DNA from: Frondihabitans sp. 762G35
GTDB taxonomy: Bacteria > Actinomycetota > Actinomycetes > Actinomycetales > Microbacteriaceae
Assembly (NCBI RefSeq): GCF_002074055.1
Contig: NZ_CP014619.1
Coordinates: 1,364,001-1,428,000, forward strand
Direction: 5' to 3'
Length of the DNA: 64,000 nucleotides
The notes below the pieces were generated by a model. The model saw only the letters and a list, made by a program, of their open reading frames with translations. It searched no databases and was not told the origin of the DNA. A program made the position numbers and the translations under genes. Below are positions 19,379-30,253 of the stretch, one piece after another. Position 1 is the stretch's first letter. Every line of letters begins with the position of its first letter.

Positions 19379-19409
19379 AAGGCCCGGCAGGATCATCCTG
19401 CCGGGCCTT
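19379..19409 (+). terminator. Bidirectional terminator between trpD and glpK
   Basis: Near-perfect inverted repeat: AAGGCCCGGCAGGAT (19379-19393) and its exact complement (19395-19409) around one central base. It separates two converging genes. T/A-rich ends flank the stem on both strands. Confidence 0.9.
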
Positions 19410-19427
19410 CGCCTGTCGCCTACCGCG

Positions 19428-20948
19428 TCAGTTGACGTCGTCGTCGACCCAGTCGAAGGTCTTCGTGACGGCCTTCTTCCAGAGCCTGAGCTGACGGTCG
19501 ACCTCGGCCTGGTCGAGCGAGGGCGTCCAGCGGGCGCTCTCCTGCCAGTTCTGACGGAGGTCGTCGAGGTTCGCCCAGAAGCCGACGGCCAGGCCGGCGG
19601 CGTAGGCGGCGCCGAGCGCCGTCGTCTCCGCGACGACGGGCCGCACCACGGGCACGCCGAGGATGTCGGCTTGGAACTGCATGAGGACGCTGTTCGCGGT
19701 CATGCCGCCGTCGACCTTCAGCTCGGTCAGGTCGACGCCGGAGTCGGCATTCACCGCGTCGAGGACCTCGCGGGTCTGGTAGGCCGTCGCCTCGAGGGCC
19801 GCGCGGGCGATGTGACCCTTGTTGACGTACCGCGTGAGTCCCACGAGGGCGCCGCGCGCGTCGGAGCGCCAGTAGGGGGCGAACAGTCCGGAGAACGCCG
19901 GGACGAAGTAGGCGCCGCCGTTGTCCTCCACCGTCGCCGCGAGCGTCTCGATCTCGGGGGCCGAGGAGATGATGCCGAGGTTGTCCCGGAGCCACTGCAC
20001 GAGCGAGCCCGTGACGGCGATGGAGCCCTCGAGCGCGTAGTGCGTCGGACCGTCGCCCAGCTTGTAGCCGATGGTCGTCAGCAGGCCGTTCTCGCTCCGG
20101 ACCTTCTCGGTGCCCGTGTTGAAGATGAGGAAGTTACCCGTGCCGTACGTGTTCTTCGACTCGCCCTTGTCGAACGCGGCCTGGCCGAACGTGGCGGCCT
20201 GCTGGTCGCCGAGGATACCGGCGATCGGGACCTCGCGGAGGAGGCTCGAGTCGGAGACGTAGCCGTAGACCTCGGACGACGACTTGACCTCGGGGAGCAT
20301 CGACTTCGGCACGCCGAAGACGTCGAGGATGTCCTGGCGCCACTCGAGGGTCTCGAGGTCGAGGAAGAGGGTGCGCGAGGCGTTGGTGACGTCGGTCACG
20401 TGGACGCCGCCGTTCAAGCCGCCGGTGAGGTTCCAGAGGACCCAGGTGTCGGTCGTGCCGAAGAGCAGGTCGCCGGCGTCCGCCTTGGCGCGCGCGCCCT
20501 CGACGTTCTCCAGGATCCAGACGATCTTCGTGCCGGCGAAGTAGGTGCTGAGGGGGAGGCCGACGATGTCCTTGAAGCGCTCGACGCCGCCGTCCGCGGC
20601 GAAGCGGTCGACGATCTCCTGCGTGCGGGTGTCCTGCCAGACGATCGCGTTGTAGACGGGCTCGCCGGTGTTCTTGTCCCACACGACAGCGGTCTCGCGC
20701 TGGTTGGTGATGCCGACGGCCTTGATGTTGTGGCGCGTGATGTTGGCGCGCGAGAGAGCCTGGCCGATGACCTCGCGGGTGTTCTCCCAGATCTCCTTGG
20801 GGTTGTGCTCGACCCAGCCCGCCTTCGGGAAGATCTGCTCGTGCTCCATCTGACCGGTCGACACGATCGACCCGGAGTGATCGAAGACGATCGCTCGGGT
20901 GCTCGTGGTTCCCTGGTCGATCGCGAGGATGTACTCGTCGTCGCTCAC
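19428..20948 (-). CDS. glpK: Glycerol kinase
   Basis: Phosphorylates glycerol to sn-glycerol 3-phosphate with ATP, 506 residues. FGGY-family features: the N-terminal phosphate-loop-like [15 protein letters not shown], the substrate segment GITNQRET and [19 protein letters not shown] in the middle, and the C-terminal [12 protein letters not shown] adenosine region. The start is GTG with AAGGAG nine bases upstream. It follows the glycerol facilitator gene on the same strand. There is no glycerol-3-phosphate dehydrogenase in the window. Confidence 0.97.
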   Translation of the reverse strand: MSDDEYILAIDQGTTSTRAIVFDHSGSIVSTGQMEHEQIFPKAGWVEHNPKEIWENTREVIGQALSRANITRHNIKAVGITNQRETAVVWDKNTGEPVYNAIVWQDTRTQEIVDRFAADGGVERFKDIVGLPLSTYFAGTKIVWILENVEGARAKADAGDLLFGTTDTWVLWNLTGGLNGGVHVTDVTNASRTLFLDLETLEWRQDILDVFGVPKSMLPEVKSSSEVYGYVSDSSLLREVPIAGILGDQQAATFGQAAFDKGESKNTYGTGNFLIFNTGTEKVRSENGLLTTIGYKLGDGPTHYALEGSIAVTGSLVQWLRDNLGIISSAPEIETLAATVEDNGGAYFVPAFSGLFAPYWRSDARGALVGLTRYVNKGHIARAALEATAYQTREVLDAVNADSGVDLTELKVDGGMTANSVLMQFQADILGVPVVRPVVAETTALGAAYAAGLAVGFWANLDDLRQNWQESARWTPSLDQAEVDRQLRLWKKAVTKTFDWVDDDVN

Positions 20949-21044
20949 GGTGGTGCTCCTTCTTCGTTGAATGGTTCGTTACCGGTGCTTGCGGGCGTGC
21001 CGACCCGGGCGGCTCACGCGAGGCGGAGCCGCTCGGGCCCGCGC

Positions 21045-21764
21045 TTACGCGAGGGGGAGAAGCGGGTAGGACAGCAGAGCGGCCAGGACGCCGCCGACGA
21101 GGGGTCCTGCGACCGGGACCCAGGCGTAGCCCCAGTCGCTGCCGCCCTTGCCCTTGATCGGGAGGATGGCGTGCGCGATGCGCGGGCCGAGGTCACGGGC
21201 GGGGTTGATGGCGTAGCCGGTGGGGCCACCGAGCGAGGCGCCGATCGCGATCACGAGGAAGGCGACGGGGATCGCGCCGAGCGCGGCGGGGGTCTTGCCG
21301 TTGGTGAAGGCGATGATCACGAACACCAGGACGAAGGTGCCGATGACCTCGGTGACGAAGTTCCAGGCGTAGTTGCGGATCGCAGGGCCCGTGGAGAAGA
21401 CGCCGAGCTTGGCGGCGGGCTCCGGCTCCTCGTCGAAGTGGTTCTTGTAGGCCAGCCACACGAGCACGGCGCCGATGAAGGCGCCGATCAGCTGGGCGAT
21501 CACGTAGACGAAGAACTCGCCGATCGTGATCTTGTTGAGGACCAGCATCGCGATGCTGACGGCCGGGTTGAGGTGGGCTCCCGAGGAGTACGAGACGGTG
21601 ACACCGGCGAAGACCGCGAGGCCCCAGCCGAAGTTGACCATCAGGGTTCCGCCGTTGAAGCCCTTGCTCTTGGTGAGAGCAACGTTGGCGACCACACCTC
21701 CACCGAGGAGGAGCAGCATCGCCGTTCCCACCGTTTCCGAGAGGAAAATTGTTCCGAGAGACAC
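21045..21764 (-). CDS. glpF: Glycerol uptake facilitator (aquaglyceroporin)
   Basis: MIP-family channel of 239 residues with six transmembrane helices and two half-helices. The pore motifs are NPAVS at 66-70 and NPARDLGPR in the second half. The Asp directly after NPAR is the residue that marks glycerol-conducting members over water-only aquaporins. GTG start with AGGAAGG five bases upstream. glpK lies 96 nt downstream, so glpF-glpK is probably one transcript. It is divergent from dhaKLM across a 216-base control region. Confidence 0.95.
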   Translation of the reverse strand: MSLGTIFLSETVGTAMLLLLGGGVVANVALTKSKGFNGGTLMVNFGWGLAVFAGVTVSYSSGAHLNPAVSIAMLVLNKITIGEFFVYVIAQLIGAFIGAVLVWLAYKNHFDEEPEPAAKLGVFSTGPAIRNYAWNFVTEVIGTFVLVFVIIAFTNGKTPAALGAIPVAFLVIAIGASLGGPTGYAINPARDLGPRIAHAILPIKGKGGSDWGYAWVPVAGPLVGGVLAALLSYPLLPLA

Positions 21765-21824
21765 GTCGACCTTCCTTAGTCGCTAGAGGCGGAGGTCGCA
21801 GAACGCGGCTCCGCAGTGAGCGTG

Positions 21825-21843
21825 TGTCAACACCATAGTGGTG
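21825..21843. promoter_or_regulatory. Possible operator and -35 between glpF and dhaK
   Basis: The minus strand carries TTGACA (complement of 21825-21830), a -35-like hexamer for glpF. Immediately beside it is the inverted repeat CACCA-TAG-TGGTG (21831-21843). The surrounding intergenic DNA is unusually AT-rich for this window. A repressor site controlling glycerol genes would be expected here; the cognate protein is unknown. Confidence 0.35.
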
Positions 21844-21980
21844 CGGCAACAATTTGCGACAGATGTCCGAACGGTTTGTTTCGTGTCTATCTCTGCCCGT
21901 TGTCGGGGCGCTATTTTGAGAGCACACGTCACGGTCGACGCGTGTCAGCGGCGACCGGGCACCGAGCGAGGAGGCCTTCG

Positions 21981-22982
21981 ATGAAGAAGCTCATCAACGA
22001 TCCCAAGAACGTCGTCGACGAATCGGTGGAGGGCTTCGGACTGGCCCACCCCGACCTCGTCCGCGTCACGCCCGACCCGCTCTTCGTCGCCCGCGCCGGC
22101 GGCGCCGAGCAGGGCAGGGTCGGTATCGTCAGCGGCGGCGGATCCGGGCACGAGCCGCTCCACGCGGGTTTCGTCGGGTTCGGGATGCTCTCGGCCGCGG
22201 TTCCCGGTCCGGTCTTCACCTCGCCGACCCCCGACCCGATCGTCGCGGCCACCGTCGCCAGCGACGGCGGCGCCGGCGTGCTCCACATCGTCAAGAACTA
22301 CACGGGCGACGTGCTGAACTTCGAGACGGCGGCCGACCTCGCCGACGCCGAGGGCGTCCGGGTGGTCTCCGTGATCGTCGACGACGACGTCGCGGTCAAG
22401 GACAGCCTCTACACGGCGGGCCGCCGCGGCGTGGCCGGCACGGTCGTCGTCGAGAAGGTGGCAGGAGCCGCGGCCCAGCGCGGTGACGACCTCGACGAGG
22501 TCGCGCGCATCGCCACGAAGGCCAACTCCGTGACGCGGTCGATGGGCGTCGCGCTGGCCGCCGGCATCGTGCCGCACGCCGGCGAGCCGAGCTTCACGCT
22601 GGCCGAGGACGAGATCGAGATCGGGATCGGCATCCACGGGGAGCCGGGCCGGGAGCGGATCGCGCTCGAGCCGGTCGACCGGATCGTGGACCGGATCCTG
22701 GCGCCCATCCTGGAGGACCTCCCCTTCTCGTCGGGCGACAAGGTGCTCCTCTTCGTGAACGGCATGGGCGGCACGCCGCTCGTGGAGCTGTACATCGTCT
22801 TCCGCCGCGCCTCCCAGATCTTCGCCGAGAAGGGCATCGAGGTCACGCGTACGCTGGTGGGCGACTACGTCACCTCGCTCGAGATGCAGGGGGCCTCGAT
22901 CACCGTGACGAAGCTCGACGACGAGCTCACCGAGCTGTGGGACGCACCCGTCGAGACCGCGGCGCTCCGCTGGGGGCGCTGA
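21981..22982 (+). CDS. dhaK: Dihydroxyacetone kinase, substrate-binding subunit
   Basis: Binds dihydroxyacetone for PTS-dependent phosphorylation by DhaL and DhaM, 333 residues. The substrate loop GGGSGHEPLH is at about 52-61. The His that forms the covalent hemiaminal with the substrate is His219 in GIGIHGEPGR. The ATG has GAGGAGG about 8 bases upstream; an in-frame codon about 55 codons upstream lies in the promoter region. It opens dhaK-dhaL-dhaM. Together with GlpF this suggests use of dihydroxyacetone or oxidised glycerol. Confidence 0.95.
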   Translation: MKKLINDPKNVVDESVEGFGLAHPDLVRVTPDPLFVARAGGAEQGRVGIVSGGGSGHEPLHAGFVGFGMLSAAVPGPVFTSPTPDPIVAATVASDGGAGVLHIVKNYTGDVLNFETAADLADAEGVRVVSVIVDDDVAVKDSLYTAGRRGVAGTVVVEKVAGAAAQRGDDLDEVARIATKANSVTRSMGVALAAGIVPHAGEPSFTLAEDEIEIGIGIHGEPGRERIALEPVDRIVDRILAPILEDLPFSSGDKVLLFVNGMGGTPLVELYIVFRRASQIFAEKGIEVTRTLVGDYVTSLEMQGASITVTKLDDELTELWDAPVETAALRWGR

Positions 22983-23043
22983 CCGTGACGCCGATCCGCC
23001 GCGAGCACCAGAACAGCAGCGCCGACGAGAGGAACACCGCAGC

Positions 23044-23694
23044 ATGAATTTGGGCATCTCCTGGGTCACCGCCTGGGTCGAGGACACCGTCGAGGTCGTC
23101 TCGAAGAACCGCGTCCGGCTGATCGAGCTCGATCGCGAGATCGGCGACGGCGACCACGGCGAGAACCTCGACCGCGGCTTCACCGCCGTGAAGGCGAAGT
23201 TCGCCGCCCTCGACCCGGCCTCGACGCCCGGGGCGGCTCTGAAGCTCGTCGCGACGACCCTCATCTCGACGGTCGGAGGCGCCTCCGGCCCCCTGCTCGG
23301 CACCGCCTACCTCAAGGGTGCGCAGGCCGTCGGCGACGCGACCGAGCTCGACTCCGACGCAGTCGTGGCGCTGCTGACGGCCGCGCGCGACGGCGTGGTC
23401 CTCCGCGGGAAGGCGGCGGTCGGCGACAAGACGATGATCGACGCCTGGACCCCCGCGGTCGACGCGGCGGCGTCGGCCGCGGCGGGCGGCGCCTCACCGG
23501 CGGCCGTCCTCCGGGCCGCGGCGGACGCGGCAGCCGAGGGTGCCGTCTCGACGGAGCCGCTGGTCGCTCACAAGGGTCGCGCCAGCTACCTGGGCGACCG
23601 GGCCATCGGGCACCGCGACCCGGGCGCCGAGTCGTCCTCTCTCATCCTCGCGGCCGCGGCCGACGCGGCCGAAGCAACGGAAGGTCAGTCATGA
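23044..23694 (+). CDS. dhaL: Dihydroxyacetone kinase, ADP-binding subunit
   Basis: Keeps a bound ADP that is rephosphorylated by DhaM and donates phosphate to dihydroxyacetone on DhaK. The protein has 216 residues. The Mg-ADP binding Asp residues are in LDREIGDGDHGENL (Asp30, Asp35, Asp37). Other family motifs are GGASGPLLGTAYL and the C-terminal GRASYLGDRAIGHRDPG. It follows dhaK by 61 nt and overlaps the dhaM start in an ATGA junction. Confidence 0.95.
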   Translation: MNLGISWVTAWVEDTVEVVSKNRVRLIELDREIGDGDHGENLDRGFTAVKAKFAALDPASTPGAALKLVATTLISTVGGASGPLLGTAYLKGAQAVGDATELDSDAVVALLTAARDGVVLRGKAAVGDKTMIDAWTPAVDAAASAAAGGASPAAVLRAAADAAAEGAVSTEPLVAHKGRASYLGDRAIGHRDPGAESSSLILAAAADAAEATEGQS

Positions 23695-24383
23695 CTGCAC
23701 AGGTCGGAATCGTCGTCGTCTCGCACAGCGCGAAGATCGCGGAGGGCGTCGTCGAGCTCGCGGGTCAGATGGCCCCCACGGTCACCTTTCGGGCGGCCGG
23801 CGGCACGGACGACGGCGGGATCGGGACGAGCTTCGACGCGATCGCCGCGGCGATCTCCGGGGCCCAGAGCGGCAAGGGCGTCGTCGTCCTCTGCGACCTC
23901 GGCTCGGCGATCCTGACCGCGGAGACGGCCGTCGACTTCCTCGACGACGCCGAGAAGGCCCTCGTCGTGATCGCCGACGCGCCCGTCGTCGAGGGCACCG
24001 TCGCGGCCGCCGTGGCCGCGGAGACGGGCGGAACGCTGGCCGAGGTGGCCGCCGCCGCTCGCACCGCGTCCGGCGTCGCCGATCCGCACGCCGACGAGCG
24101 CGACCTGAGCCGGAGCGAGATCAAGGAGGCCGTGGAGCGCTCCGCGGTCCTCGTCAACCCGTCGGGTCTCCACGCCCGACCGGCCGCGGAGCTCGTCAAG
24201 CACGCCTCGCAGTTCTCGTCGAGCGTCCAGGTCAACGGCGTGGACGCCAAGAGCCTCCTGCGCATCATGGGCCTCGGCCTGGCCCAGGGCTCGACCGTGA
24301 GCCTCGTCGCCAGCGGGCCCGACGCCCACGAGGCGGTCGACGCCCTGATCACCCTCATCGAGAGCGGATTCGGCGAGGTCTGA
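23691..24383 (+). CDS. dhaM: PTS-dependent dihydroxyacetone kinase phosphotransferase DhaM (EIIA-HPr fusion)
   Basis: Phosphate carrier that feeds the DhaL-bound ADP, 230 residues. The N-terminal EIIA-mannose-like domain has the phosphorylated His at residue 12 (VVVSHSAKIAEGV). After an Ala-rich linker, a complete HPr-like domain follows with its active His161 in NPSGLHARPAAELV and a Ser at 188 in the usual regulatory position (KSLLRIMGLG). Unlike the Escherichia coli protein there is no third, enzyme I-like domain, so a separate enzyme I must charge it. The stop codon lies at the edge of a 19-base tandem duplication. Confidence 0.93.
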   Translation: MTAQVGIVVVSHSAKIAEGVVELAGQMAPTVTFRAAGGTDDGGIGTSFDAIAAAISGAQSGKGVVVLCDLGSAILTAETAVDFLDDAEKALVVIADAPVVEGTVAAAVAAETGGTLAEVAAAARTASGVADPHADERDLSRSEIKEAVERSAVLVNPSGLHARPAAELVKHASQFSSSVQVNGVDAKSLLRIMGLGLAQGSTVSLVASGPDAHEAVDALITLIESGFGEV

Positions 24384-24419
24384 GTCGTCGCGCGGGGTCA
24401 GAGTCGTCGCGCGGGGTCA
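24382..24419. repeat. Perfect 19-bp tandem duplication at the dhaM/ychJ junction
   Basis: The 19-mer GAGTCGTCGCGCGGGGTCA occurs twice back to back (24382-24400 and 24401-24419). It begins in the dhaM stop codon and ends with the complement of the stop codon of the converging ychJ-like gene. A recent slippage duplication in the tiny space between two genes is the simplest reading. Confidence 0.9.
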
Positions 24420-24839
24420 GGTGCCGTCGACGTACAACCAGCGCCCGGCCTCGCGCACGAACCGGCTCGTCTCCTGTTGGAGATTCGCGCCTCCCGCGTC
24501 CCGGTAGTGCGCGGTGAAGCGGACGACGCCGCGCACGTCGAAGGGGCCGCCCTCGGCCGTCGACTCGACGTCGAGACGGAACCAGCGGACGTCCCGATCG
24601 AGGTCGAGCGCCTCGGGCCTCGTGGAGGGGTGCCACGACGCGAGCAGGTACGCCTCGTCGGAGGTGGCGAAGGCCGTGAACCGGGAGCGCATGAGCCGCT
24701 CCGCCGTCGGAGCGACGGCCTCGCCACGGAGCAGCGGACCGCAGCACTCGCCGTAGACCAGGCCGCTCAGGCAGGGGCAGCGCGCGTCGTCGGCCGGGGG
24801 AGCGGAGCTCGTGCGAGCGGGCGGCGGGGGAGGCGTCAC
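24417..24839 (-). CDS. YchJ/UPF0225-family protein with N-terminal SEC-C-like metal motif
   Basis: Protein of 140 residues. After a Pro-rich leader of about 18 residues comes CPCLSGLVYGECCGPL, the Cys-rich signature of the YchJ family and related SEC-C zinc motifs. The rest is a cystatin/NTF2-like segment with RLMRSRFTAFAT and FTAHYRDAGG, typical of UPF0225. Function unknown. GTG start three bases after the deaminase stop on the same strand, so the pair is probably cotranscribed. Confidence 0.86.
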   Translation of the reverse strand: MTPPPPPARTSSAPPADDARCPCLSGLVYGECCGPLLRGEAVAPTAERLMRSRFTAFATSDEAYLLASWHPSTRPEALDLDRDVRWFRLDVESTAEGGPFDVRGVVRFTAHYRDAGGANLQQETSRFVREAGRWLYVDGT

Positions 24840-24842
24840 GAC

Positions 24843-25847
24843 TCAGCCCGCCTCGAGAGGCCCGGGGACTCCGGGGATCTCGGCGAGGAATCGCGCTCGA
24901 TCGGTCTCGCCGAGGAACGACGCCTCGAACGAGTTCCGGGCCAGGAGGTCGAGCTCCGAGTCGGTCAGGGCCAGCGCCTCGGTCACGGCGCGGACGTTGT
25001 CGTCGTGGTAGCCGCCGAAGTAGGCGGGGTCGTCGCTGTTGAGCGTGACGAGGAGCCCTTCGTCGAGCATCCTGCGGAGAGGGTGGTCGGCGAGGTCGGG
25101 CGGTGCCGTCTTGAGCGCGAGATTCGACAGCGGGCAGACCGTCAGCGGGATCCGCTCGTCGCGGAGGCGCGCCACCAGGTCGGGATCCTCGAGCGCGCGG
25201 TTGCCGTGGTCGATGCGCTCCACGTGAAGCAGGTCGAGGGCGTCGCGGACGTTCTCGGGGCCGCCCTCCTCGCCGGCGTGCGCGACGCGACGGAGCCCCT
25301 CCGACCGGGCGATGCCGAACGCCTCCGCATAGAGCGCGGGCGGGTAGCCGACCTCGGTCGAGTCGAGCCCGACTCCGACGAATCGGTCGCGGAACGGCAT
25401 CGCCGCGCGGAGCGTCTCGACGGCGGCGTCGCCCCCGAGATCGCGGAGGAAGCAGAGGATGAGGTCGGCCGAGAGGCCGAGATCGCGGCGTGCCTCGTCG
25501 ACGGCCGCCCCGAAGCCCGCGAAGACGACCTCCAGCGGGATACCGTTGCCCAGGTGCGTCTGCGGGTCGAAGAACATCTCCGTGTGGCGCACGCCCGCCA
25601 GGGCGGCCCGCTTCAGGTAGGCCGCCGCGAGGTCGTGGAAGTCCTCCTCCGTCCGCAGGGCGCCGAGGTTCTCGTAGTAGAGGTCGAGGAACGACTGGAG
25701 ATCGTCGAAGGCGTAGCGGGAGCGGAGCTCGTCGACGTCCCAGCTCGGCGGGGTCACACCGTTCCGCCGCGCGATGTCGACGAACTGCTCCACCTCGAAG
25801 GTGCCCTCGAGGTGGACGTGGAGTTCGGCGAAAGGTCTCACGGGCAC
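24843..25847 (-). CDS. Adenosine/adenine deaminase family protein
   Basis: Zinc-dependent purine deaminase of 334 residues. The zinc and catalytic residues are visible: His10 and His12 in ELHVHLEG, His190 in VAHAGEEGG with its catalytic Glu, His214 in RIDHGNRA, and Asp272/Asp273 in NSDDPAYFGGY. The last motif, with PAYFGG, is the form I associate with adenine deaminases rather than classical adenosine deaminase, so the substrate is open. GTG start; a second in-frame GTG two codons later. Divergent from a small membrane-peptide gene. Confidence 0.88.
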   Translation of the reverse strand: MPVRPFAELHVHLEGTFEVEQFVDIARRNGVTPPSWDVDELRSRYAFDDLQSFLDLYYENLGALRTEEDFHDLAAAYLKRAALAGVRHTEMFFDPQTHLGNGIPLEVVFAGFGAAVDEARRDLGLSADLILCFLRDLGGDAAVETLRAAMPFRDRFVGVGLDSTEVGYPPALYAEAFGIARSEGLRRVAHAGEEGGPENVRDALDLLHVERIDHGNRALEDPDLVARLRDERIPLTVCPLSNLALKTAPPDLADHPLRRMLDEGLLVTLNSDDPAYFGGYHDDNVRAVTEALALTDSELDLLARNSFEASFLGETDRARFLAEIPGVPGPLEAG

Positions 25848-25901
25848 CTCGGTTATCTGCGGTAGGGCGTAGTTTCGTCAGAACGATACCAAGGAGGACC
25901 C

Positions 25902-28401
<2,500 letters not shown>

Positions 28402-28403
28402 CC

Positions 28404-28829
28404 ATGGCCGAGACGCCCACCGTCCTGTTCGTCTGCGTGCACAACGCCGGGCGGTCCCAGATGGCCGCCGGCTACATGACGGCCCTCTCCGGCGGGCGCG
28501 TCGCGGTCCTCTCGGGTGGGTCGGAGCCGGGGAGCCAGATCAACCCCACGGCGGTCGCGGCCATGGCGGAGGAGGGCATCGACATCACGGGGAACGTCCC
28601 TCAGCTCCTGACGACCGATCAGGTGCGGGAGTCCGACGTCGTGATCACGATGGGCTGCGGTGACGCGTGCCCGATCTTCCCGGGCAAACGCTACGAGGAC
28701 TGGGAGCTGGTCGACCCCGCGGGCAAAGCCATCGACGAGGTGCGACCGATCCGGGACGACATCAAACGCAGGATCGAGGCGCTCCTGTCCGAGATCCTGC
28801 CGGCGGACGGCGGGGGAGCGGTCTCGTAG
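28404..28829 (+). CDS. Arsenate reductase ArsC-like / low-molecular-weight phosphatase family protein
   Basis: Protein of 141 residues. The P-loop CVHNAGR (Cys11 to Arg17) followed by SQMAAGY is that of actinobacterial arsenate reductases that work with mycothiol/mycoredoxin or thioredoxin. A later CGDACP segment provides two more Cys. Its ATG is two bases after the argG stop, so it is probably cotranscribed with argG. No arsR, arsB or acr3 gene is nearby, so arsenate as the real substrate is inferred from the family only. Confidence 0.85.
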   Translation: MAETPTVLFVCVHNAGRSQMAAGYMTALSGGRVAVLSGGSEPGSQINPTAVAAMAEEGIDITGNVPQLLTTDQVRESDVVITMGCGDACPIFPGKRYEDWELVDPAGKAIDEVRPIRDDIKRRIEALLSEILPADGGGAVS

Positions 28830-28906
28830 CGTCGGGGCGTTCCGCGCTTCTTCTTTTGTAAGGTTCCGGAATCTCTCGACACTTCTGTAGTGAAGGGGGG
28901 TTCGAG

Positions 28907-29446
28907 ATGACACCAGGATCCGAGACCGACGCGGATCTCGCGCTGCGGACCGCGATGGGCGACCACGACGCGCTCTCGACGCTGTTCGACCGCTACGTGG
29001 CCGTTCTGACCAGGTACGCCTGGGCGATCGCCGCGCGGCGCGAGGACGTCGAGGAGATCGTCCAGGACACCTTCGTCACGCTGTGGTCGAAGGCCGGGAC
29101 GTTCGAGCTCGCCAACGAGTCGCTTCTGCCGTGGCTCCTGGTCGTGTGCCGGAACCACTCGCTCAACAGCCTCCGCCGGGTCGAGCGGTCGCGCAGCGAC
29201 GAGCTGCCCGACGACCTGCCCGCCCGCGCCGACGACAGCGCGGCGAAGGACCAGCTCCGCTGGGTCCGCGACGAGATCGAGGCGCTCTCGCCTCTCGATC
29301 GGCGGGTCTCGGAACTCTGCCTCCTTGAGGGGCGCTCCTACGCGGAAGCGGGGGAGATCCTCGGCCTCAGCGTCGGTGCCGTCACCCAGCGCGTGTCGCG
29401 ATCACGGAACAGACTGAAGAAGGCGGTGACCCGCGATGGACAGTAG
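28907..29446 (+). CDS. ECF-type RNA polymerase sigma factor
   Basis: Sigma-70 family protein of 179 residues. Region 2 spans about residues 20-90 (LFDRYVAVLTRYAW, then EDVEEIVQDTFVTLWSKA). Region 4 spans about 125-175 and ends in a helix-turn-helix (GRSYAEAGEILGLSVGAVTQRVSRSR). Strong AAGGGGGG before the ATG. It overlaps the next gene by 11 bases, so the two are coupled. No typical zinc anti-sigma factor follows; the overlapping membrane protein is the likely partner. A TANNNT hexamer, TAAGGT, lies at 28859-28864. Confidence 0.92.
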   Translation: MTPGSETDADLALRTAMGDHDALSTLFDRYVAVLTRYAWAIAARREDVEEIVQDTFVTLWSKAGTFELANESLLPWLLVVCRNHSLNSLRRVERSRSDELPDDLPARADDSAAKDQLRWVRDEIEALSPLDRRVSELCLLEGRSYAEAGEILGLSVGAVTQRVSRSRNRLKKAVTRDGQ

Positions 29447-30206
29447 GCCCCCCACCGGTGACGACCTCACCAGGATGATCGTGTCGATGAAGCAGAACGT
29501 GATCAGGAGGACGGAGACCCCACCCCGGCGCTCCCGGGCCCACGTCGGCCTCATCATCGGGGCGGTCGTGCTCCTCGGCATCGGTACCGCCAGCGGAGCC
29601 GTGGCCCTCGGCCTGGTCGGTCACCCGTTCGCCGCGCCGGTCCCGCCGTCGCCCTCGTCCACGGTGAGCACCGCGGTGCCCGCACCGAGCACCTCCGCCT
29701 CCGCTGCACCCGCGCCCGCTCCGTCGGCCGCTCCGGTGGCGGGGCTGCGCATCCCGACCGAGTGCACCGACGTCGTGGCCGCCGTCGATGCGGGAAGGCT
29801 CTTCGGCGCCTCGCCGCTCCAGCAGGCCCTGCCCGCGGTCGCCGGATCGACGCCGATCCCGGTTCCGTCGCCTCCCGGACCGGATCCGTCGATCTACAAG
29901 ACCCCGTCGCTCTACTGCATCTGGGCCGATCCTCGGGCCGACGTCACTCACCTCACGGTGGAGATGGGAACGGCCTCGACCGCGGAGACGTCGGCCAGCA
30001 TCGACGCTCTCGTGGAACGGGGATTCACCTGCTCGACGGGCGACGGCGGTCGGTTCTGCCAGCAGGTGAAACCCGACGACGAGTATCCCGTCGATCAGAC
30101 GAGGACCTTCTTCGTCCGGGGCGACACCTGGATCGAGATCAGCCAGGCGAACTTCCCGACCAGCGACCTGCTCGGCGCCATCACCGACCACCTCTCGCAG
30201 CCGTGA
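29436..30206 (+). CDS. Membrane-anchored protein of unknown family, candidate anti-sigma partner
   Basis: Protein of 256 residues. A short basic cytoplasmic N-terminus (about 33 residues) leads into one transmembrane helix (about 37-60, GLIIGAVVLLGIGTASGAVAL). A Pro/Ser/Ala/Thr linker of about 45 residues and an extracellular domain of about 150 residues follow. Four Cys in that domain (in PTECTDV, LYCIWAD, FTCSTG and RFCQQ) could form two disulfides. No HxxxCxxC anti-sigma zinc motif is seen. Its start lies inside the sigma gene. Anti-sigma activity is inference from coupling and topology. Confidence 0.7.
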   Translation: MDSRPPTGDDLTRMIVSMKQNVIRRTETPPRRSRAHVGLIIGAVVLLGIGTASGAVALGLVGHPFAAPVPPSPSSTVSTAVPAPSTSASAAPAPAPSAAPVAGLRIPTECTDVVAAVDAGRLFGASPLQQALPAVAGSTPIPVPSPPGPDPSIYKTPSLYCIWADPRADVTHLTVEMGTASTAETSASIDALVERGFTCSTGDGGRFCQQVKPDDEYPVDQTRTFFVRGDTWIEISQANFPTSDLLGAITDHLSQP

Positions 30207-30253
30207 GCGTCACGGCGTCACCTCACCACCGCGAACGTCGAAGGAGCAGCACG

